Of a stretch of 10,510 nucleotides of DNA, positions 6,493-10,510 are shown in pieces. The DNA is from Lachnoclostridium sp. UBA3320. Lineage in GTDB: Bacteria > Bacillota > Clostridia > Lachnospirales > Lachnospiraceae. Where the stretch lies: contig DESG01000153.1 of assembly GCA_002361175.1 (NCBI GenBank), positions 1-10,510 on the forward strand, read 5' to 3'. The position numbers and the translations under genes were made by a program. A model generated the notes under the pieces. The model had not been told where the DNA came from and did no database searches. It was given only the letters and a program-made list of their open reading frames with translations. Positions within the stretch are counted from its first letter, which is position 1, and every line of letters begins with the position of its first letter.

Positions 6493-8314
6493 ATATACAG
6501 GATATAAAAAGTGGTTAAAGCCAAGGGGCATTCAGTCAACGATTATGCTTGCATTTTCTGTAGTTTCTGTTTCAATTATGCTGGTTCTTGGAATTGTGAT
6601 TTATATTAAATTTTCTTCTTTATCTCGTCAGGAAATTGTACAAAATACGCAAAATCTTATGGAGCAAACTGGAGAGCACTTAGAAGACTACCTATTAAGT
6701 ATGCGCCAAGTATCAGATGCGGTTTACTACAATGTAATTAAAGAAAACGATTTTTTCAGTCAGGATAACACAATCAGACAGGGAATAAAACTTATATATG
6801 AAGCCAATAGAAGTAATTTGCACAGTATTGCTGTATATAACAATTATGGAAGCCTTATGGCAGCAGAGCCAGTTGCATCACAAAAGGAAGACCCTGATAT
6901 TACTAAGCAGAATTGGTTTAAACAGGCTGTAGGCGAAATGGAAAATATGCATTTCTCCACTCCACATATCCAGAATTTATTTAGTGATGCTGCAAAACGA
7001 TATTATTGGGTTATTTCTTTAAGCCGTGTTGTAGAACTTACAGATAAAGGAGTGCCTACATCTGGAGTACTGTTAGTTGACATGGACTATTCGGGCATTG
7101 CACGTATGATGAAGAAAATTAATAATCAAAATAATGGACAATATTATTATTTATGTGACAGCAACGGACAGATTATTTACCATATGAAGCAGGTGCAGAT
7201 ACACAATGGAATTGCCAGTGAAAATAATGCAGGGGTAGCAGAATACAGAGATGGTGTATATGATGAGTATTTTGAAGGAGAGTACCGAAAGCTAGTTATT
7301 AAAACTATAAGTTATACTGGATGGAAACTTGTAGGGATTATTCCATATTCTGCATTTACACATGGCATGTTCAATATTAGGTACTTTATTATTATACTTA
7401 TACTTCTTATGGCAATGATGCTGGCAGTAATACAGCGTTTTATTTCAGATAAGATTTCAAGTCCTATTTTAAAGCTTAATGCTTCAGTTATGGAATATGA
7501 AGCAGGAGAAAAACCAGAAATATATATTGGTGGCTCTCAGGAAATAAGGCATCTTGGCTATTCTATACAGCGTTCTTATGAGAGAATTGATACACTGATG
7601 CAAAATATTGTTATGGAGCAAAATGAAAGAAGAAAAAGTGAACTTGATGCGCTTCAAAGCCAAATTAATCCACATTTCTTATATAATGCACTTGATTCTA
7701 TTACATGGATGATTGAAGGCGAGCGCAATGATGACGCTGTTTTTATGATTTCAGAACTGGCTAAACTTTTTAGAATAAGCCTTTCTAAAGGACGTACAGT
7801 CATTAGTTTGCGAGATGAATTACAACATGCAAAGAGTTATATGAATATACAAAAAATCAGGTATAAAAACTGTTTTTCTGTAAATTTTGACATTGATTCA
7901 TCTATTTATTCTTACTGTAGTGTAAAATTAGTTTTACAGCCAATACTGGAAAATGCCATTAATTACGGCATAAACGGTATGGATGACTGTGGAGAAATTG
8001 CAGTATCTGGGCATAAAAAAGATGATAATATTATTCTTTCAGTGACAGATAATGGTATCGGGATACCAGAGGATGAGGCAGAGCTTATATTGACAGACAG
8101 TGACAGAGTTCACAAACATGGCTCTGGTGTCGGACTTGTAAATGTGAATAACCGTATACAGATTCTCTTTGGAAAAGAATATGGACTTTCTATTGAAAGT
8201 GAATTGGATGAAGGGACAACTGTTTCCATCTGTATTCCGGCAGTACCTTATACAGAGGAAAACAGAAAAAATCTTGAAAAAGGTAATGTGCACAGCAAGG
8301 AAATACAGGGTTAG
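6482..8314 (+). CDS. YesM-type sensor histidine kinase
   Basis: Membrane sensor kinase, 610 residues, expected to phosphorylate the regulator encoded upstream. The first membrane helix is at about 21-43. An extracellular sensing domain (about 44-298) of Cache type follows (LHSIAVYNNYGSLMAAEP, QNWFKQAV, VLLVDMDYSGI, YYYLCDSNGQIIY). The second helix is at about 299-317, then a HAMP-like linker to about 370. The His_kinase domain has SQINPHFLYNALDSI with phospho-acceptor His398. The ATPase part has the N box LQPILENAINYG (Asn491), DNGIGIP (523-529) and GSGVGLVNVNNRI (547-559). The start is GTG at 6482, inside the end of the regulator gene and ten bases after AAGGGAG; the next in-frame ATG would cut into the first membrane helix. 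Overlap with the regulator implies translational coupling. The next two genes encode likely ligand-binding partners. Confidence 0.93.
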   Translation: MKFKYTGYKKWLKPRGIQSTIMLAFSVVSVSIMLVLGIVIYIKFSSLSRQEIVQNTQNLMEQTGEHLEDYLLSMRQVSDAVYYNVIKENDFFSQDNTIRQGIKLIYEANRSNLHSIAVYNNYGSLMAAEPVASQKEDPDITKQNWFKQAVGEMENMHFSTPHIQNLFSDAAKRYYWVISLSRVVELTDKGVPTSGVLLVDMDYSGIARMMKKINNQNNGQYYYLCDSNGQIIYHMKQVQIHNGIASENNAGVAEYRDGVYDEYFEGEYRKLVIKTISYTGWKLVGIIPYSAFTHGMFNIRYFIIILILLMAMMLAVIQRFISDKISSPILKLNASVMEYEAGEKPEIYIGGSQEIRHLGYSIQRSYERIDTLMQNIVMEQNERRKSELDALQSQINPHFLYNALDSITWMIEGERNDDAVFMISELAKLFRISLSKGRTVISLRDELQHAKSYMNIQKIRYKNCFSVNFDIDSSIYSYCSVKLVLQPILENAINYGINGMDDCGEIAVSGHKKDDNIILSVTDNGIGIPEDEAELILTDSDRVHKHGSGVGLVNVNNRIQILFGKEYGLSIESELDEGTTVSICIPAVPYTEENRKNLEKGNVHSKEIQG

Positions 8315-8319
8315 AAAAG

Positions 8320-9297
8320 ATGACAAATAGTAAAAAAAGATTTATATGTCTAGAAGCAGCAATGGCGGCAATGGTTATTGTGTTGGTCTTTATTATGGTT
8401 AAGGAACATATAGGAAAACCATCACGCAAGATTTCTGTAATATTGAAGGATTCTAATTCCAGCCAGTGGTCTGCGTTCCGATATGGACTGAAAATGGCTG
8501 CAGAAGACCAAGGTGTTGAAGTGTTTATTGCCAGTATAGGAGATGGACTTACTGTCCATGAACAAATTAATGCTGTTAAATATGAAATTGACAATGGAGC
8601 TGATGCGGTAATTGTAAATCCTGTTCCAGGCACTAATATTGAGGCGAAGTTAAAAAAAATTGAGAAAAAAGTTCCAGTCATACTTGTTGAGTGTACTGCA
8701 TCAAAAAACAAGTATGAATCCATGCTTCCAACAGTAGAGCCAGATAACTATGCTATGGGCAAAGCTTTGGCAGAGGAATTATTAACAGACTATAATAAAA
8801 ATCTAAAAGGAAAAACATTGGGAATTGTTACAGATGGTACGGATTCGGAATGCGTGATTAACAGAAGAAAAGGATTCCAAGATGTTATGGAAAATACAAG
8901 TGTTAAAATCCGTTGGTCTATTTCTTCCTCTTTTGGAAAGTTTGAAGAAAATTCCTTAGAAAACCAGCCAAAGGTGGATTTGATAATTGCTTTGGACAAC
9001 ACCAGTCTTATAGCCGCTGGGGAATACTCAGCATTAAATGATTTGCACGGTGCGTTAGTATATGGAATTGGAAATTCTACAGAGGCAGTTTATTATCTTG
9101 ACACAAGTAATGTAGAGTGTCTGGTAATTCCTGATGAATTTAATGTGGGGTACCAGAGCTTGACAGAAGTGGCAAAGAGCTTAGAACATTATTTTTATAA
9201 ATTAGAAGACAGAACACTATCTTATACAGTGCTTCGCAAAGAGGAACTGTTTTTAGAGAAGAATCAAGAAATAATTTTTACAATGAGCCAATATTAA
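8320..9297 (+). CDS. Membrane-anchored sugar-binding-like protein, probable sensory partner of the kinase
   Basis: A 325-residue protein of the type I periplasmic-binding (RbsB/LacI-like, Peripla_BP_4) fold. It has one N-terminal hydrophobic helix (about 10-27) without lipobox or clear cleavage site, so it is probably an uncleaved anchor with the domain outside. The fold runs from KISVILKDSNSSQWSAFRYG (37-56), through GADAVIVNPV (93-102) and VPVILVE (118-124), to GKTLGIVTDGTDSE (164-177) and VDLIIALDNTSLIAA (219-233). It starts only 5 bases after the kinase stop, with a modest AGGG site. An anchored binding protein next to a LytS/YesM kinase and YesN regulator matches the XylFII-LytS xylose-sensing arrangement, so the role inferred here is to present sugar state to the kinase. 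Its ligand is unknown, and it is clearly diverged from the two MglB-like proteins in the window. A role in transport is less likely. Confidence 0.8.
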   Translation: MTNSKKRFICLEAAMAAMVIVLVFIMVKEHIGKPSRKISVILKDSNSSQWSAFRYGLKMAAEDQGVEVFIASIGDGLTVHEQINAVKYEIDNGADAVIVNPVPGTNIEAKLKKIEKKVPVILVECTASKNKYESMLPTVEPDNYAMGKALAEELLTDYNKNLKGKTLGIVTDGTDSECVINRRKGFQDVMENTSVKIRWSISSSFGKFEENSLENQPKVDLIIALDNTSLIAAGEYSALNDLHGALVYGIGNSTEAVYYLDTSNVECLVIPDEFNVGYQSLTEVAKSLEHYFYKLEDRTLSYTVLRKEELFLEKNQEIIFTMSQY

Positions 9298-9319
9298 ATG
9301 TAGTATAGAGGGAGTTATT

Positions 9320-10372
9320 ATGAGGGTGAAAAGAATAAAGGCAGCAGGAATAATTTTTTGTATAAGTATATTGTTCTTATGTGATTGCGGAATACAAAGT
9401 CCGTCTTCAGTAGATAAAATTCATATTGGAGTGGCATATTATAACCAGAGTGATACATTTCTTAATGAATTGGTTGACTGTTTTAAAGAACAAATTAATG
9501 AGCTTAAAGATGATGGTTCCAGTGTCACAATGACACTTCGGGCTGCATCAGGTTCACAGCGAACACAGGATGACCAAGTAAAAGAGCTAATTGATGCAGG
9601 ATGTAATGTACTTTGTGTCAATCTGGTAGACCGTACAGACCCATCAGAAATCATTGACCTTGCCAGAGAAAATAATGTTCCAGTTATCTTCTTTAATAGA
9701 GAGCCAGTTACAGAAGATATGATGCAGTGGGAAAATCTATACTATGTTGGTGCAGATGCAAAACAGTCAGGTGTGATGCAAGGAGAACTGGCAACTGAGG
9801 CTATACATGCAAATCACTGGATTGACCGCAACAAAGATGGAAAAATTCAGTATGTAGTTTTAGAGGGAGAGCCTGGCCATCAGGACACAATTATACGAAC
9901 GGAAAATGCAGTAGATACCCTTAAAAATAATGGCATTGAACTGGAAAAACTAAGTTGCGGAATTGCAAATTGGAACCGTGCACAGGCACAAAATCGGATG
10001 GTACAGATAATAAATCAATATCAAAATAAAATTGAGCTTGTCCTTGCAAACAATGACGATATGGCTCTTGGTGCATTAGATGCCTACAAAAAATTAAATT
10101 TTACAGAAACAGACTTTCCTGTGTTTTTTGGAATTGATGGAACAAATGCAGGATTAGAAGCAGTGTTAGATAAAAAGCTGTCTGGAACAGTGTATAATGA
10201 TAAAGAAGGGCAGGCAGCAGCTATGGCAAAGTTAGCAGTTGAAGTTGTTTCCAAAGATGGAACAAAAACAGATGCATTAGATAATGATAAATATATTTAT
10301 TTGCCTTATTCTAAAGTTACAACTGATAATGTTAATAATTTTCTTAATGAGCCAGATGCTTCATCTGACTAA
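9320..10372 (+). CDS. mglB: Canonical MglB-like galactose/glucose-binding lipoprotein
   Basis: A second galactose/glucose-binding protein, 350 residues, in the normal domain order. Positions equivalent to the E. coli MglB sugar contacts are all present: Asp45, Phe47, Asn101, His187, Asp189, Arg193, Trp218, Asn245, Asp273 and Asn293. The calcium loop is complete: DRNKDGKIQ (169-177) with the distant Glu239. Binding of galactose and/or glucose is therefore well supported. The N-terminus has a hydrophobic stretch and cysteines at 21 and 23, but the lipobox is irregular (LFLCDCG). It is probably a lipoprotein, with the modified Cys uncertain. The start has AGAGGGAG five bases upstream, and the gene follows the anchored binding protein by 22 bases. 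As the last gene of the sensor operon, it may supply ligand-loaded protein to the sensor, or serve MglAC as an alternative binding protein. The symbol is by homology; which mglB copy feeds the transporter is not shown. Confidence 0.9.
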   Translation: MRVKRIKAAGIIFCISILFLCDCGIQSPSSVDKIHIGVAYYNQSDTFLNELVDCFKEQINELKDDGSSVTMTLRAASGSQRTQDDQVKELIDAGCNVLCVNLVDRTDPSEIIDLARENNVPVIFFNREPVTEDMMQWENLYYVGADAKQSGVMQGELATEAIHANHWIDRNKDGKIQYVVLEGEPGHQDTIIRTENAVDTLKNNGIELEKLSCGIANWNRAQAQNRMVQIINQYQNKIELVLANNDDMALGALDAYKKLNFTETDFPVFFGIDGTNAGLEAVLDKKLSGTVYNDKEGQAAAMAKLAVEVVSKDGTKTDALDNDKYIYLPYSKVTTDNVNNFLNEPDASSD

Positions 10373-10418
10373 CTTTTACTGAAAAGAGCTGAGAACTAAA
10401 TTAATGGGTATCTGGACT

Positions 10419-10441
10419 GTTACCGAATAGTAACTGTATTA
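10419..10441 (+). terminator. Weak terminator candidate after the sensor operon
   Basis: GTTAC (10419-10423) and GTAAC (10430-10434) pair over 5 bp with a 6-base loop, and two further pairs are possible after a T-T mismatch. A T-rich but interrupted stretch (TGTATTATTTTATTTTT) follows from about 10435. It is about 45 bases after the last stop codon and is much weaker than the terminator at 4773-4805. Confidence 0.35.
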
Positions 10442-10464
10442 TTTTATTTTTGCTTATTTTAACA

Positions 10465-10493
10465 TTGTTTTATTTTACAATATATGGTATAAT
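10465..10493 (+). promoter_or_regulatory. Promoter for a gene beyond the window
   Basis: TTGTTT (10465-10470) and a perfect TATAAT (10488-10493) are 17 bases apart, pointing rightward off the window. The -10 box lies within a perfect palindrome that extends over the expected transcription start, a usual place for a repressor operator. Confidence 0.6.
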
Positions 10494-10510
10494 CTAATAT
10501 TAGATTATAC
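10487..10510. repeat. Perfect 24-bp palindrome over the -10 box
   Basis: The arm GTATAATCTAAT at 10487-10498 is followed with no gap by its exact reverse complement at 10499-10510, which is the last base of the window. It may be longer: the base before it is G, and the base after it is not visible. Because it is symmetric, it carries TATAAT on both strands. An operator for a dimeric regulator is the simplest reading; a leftward promoter is also possible. Confidence 0.8.

Noticed and set aside
8190..8723. 177-codon open frame on the - strand across the kinase/binding-protein junction
   Set aside because: It is antisense to two clear genes. Its hydrophobic, Ser/Cys-rich composition is what the reverse strand of such genes gives, and no family resemblance was seen.

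Overview
The window is about 10.5 kb of AT-rich DNA from a low-GC Firmicute. The AGGGGAG-type ribosome sites, codon use, YesM/YesN-type two-component pair and Mgl sugar transporter suggest a gut or rumen Clostridia, most likely Lachnospiraceae. The genus cannot be told from the sequence. All seven genes are on the + strand and form two adjacent transcription units. Together they look like one galactose/glucose (or related hexose) uptake and sensing locus.

Unit 1 (about 66-4805) is an Mgl-type ABC importer: a lipoprotein sugar-binding protein (153-1496), the double ATPase MglA (1575-3083) and the permease MglC (3102-4757), closed by a strong terminator. The binding protein is the main discovery. 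Its chain is a circular permutation of the MglB (glucose/galactose-binding protein) fold: it starts at the strand that lies around residue 105 of ordinary MglB, runs to the normal C-terminus, and then carries the missing N-terminal part of MglB as its own last ~80 residues. A strong hairpin with a GAAA loop separates it from mglA. The permease has about 215 extra, highly charged, coiled-coil-like residues on its cytoplasmic N-terminus.

Unit 2 (about 4817-10372) has its own near-consensus promoter. It encodes a YesN-type AraC-family response regulator, a YesM-type sensor histidine kinase that overlaps it, a membrane-anchored sugar-binding-like protein, and a second MglB-like binding protein in ordinary, unpermuted order. 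This resembles sugar-sensing systems in which an anchored binding protein passes ligand state to a LytS/YesM kinase (XylFII-LytS is the known model). The likely target is the weak-looking promoter in front of the permuted mglB, giving sugar-induced uptake.

After the last gene there is a weak terminator candidate and then a near-consensus promoter. Its -10 box lies inside a perfect 24-bp palindrome that reaches the last base of the window, probably the control region of the next gene outside. No RNA genes, mobile elements or CRISPR arrays were seen.
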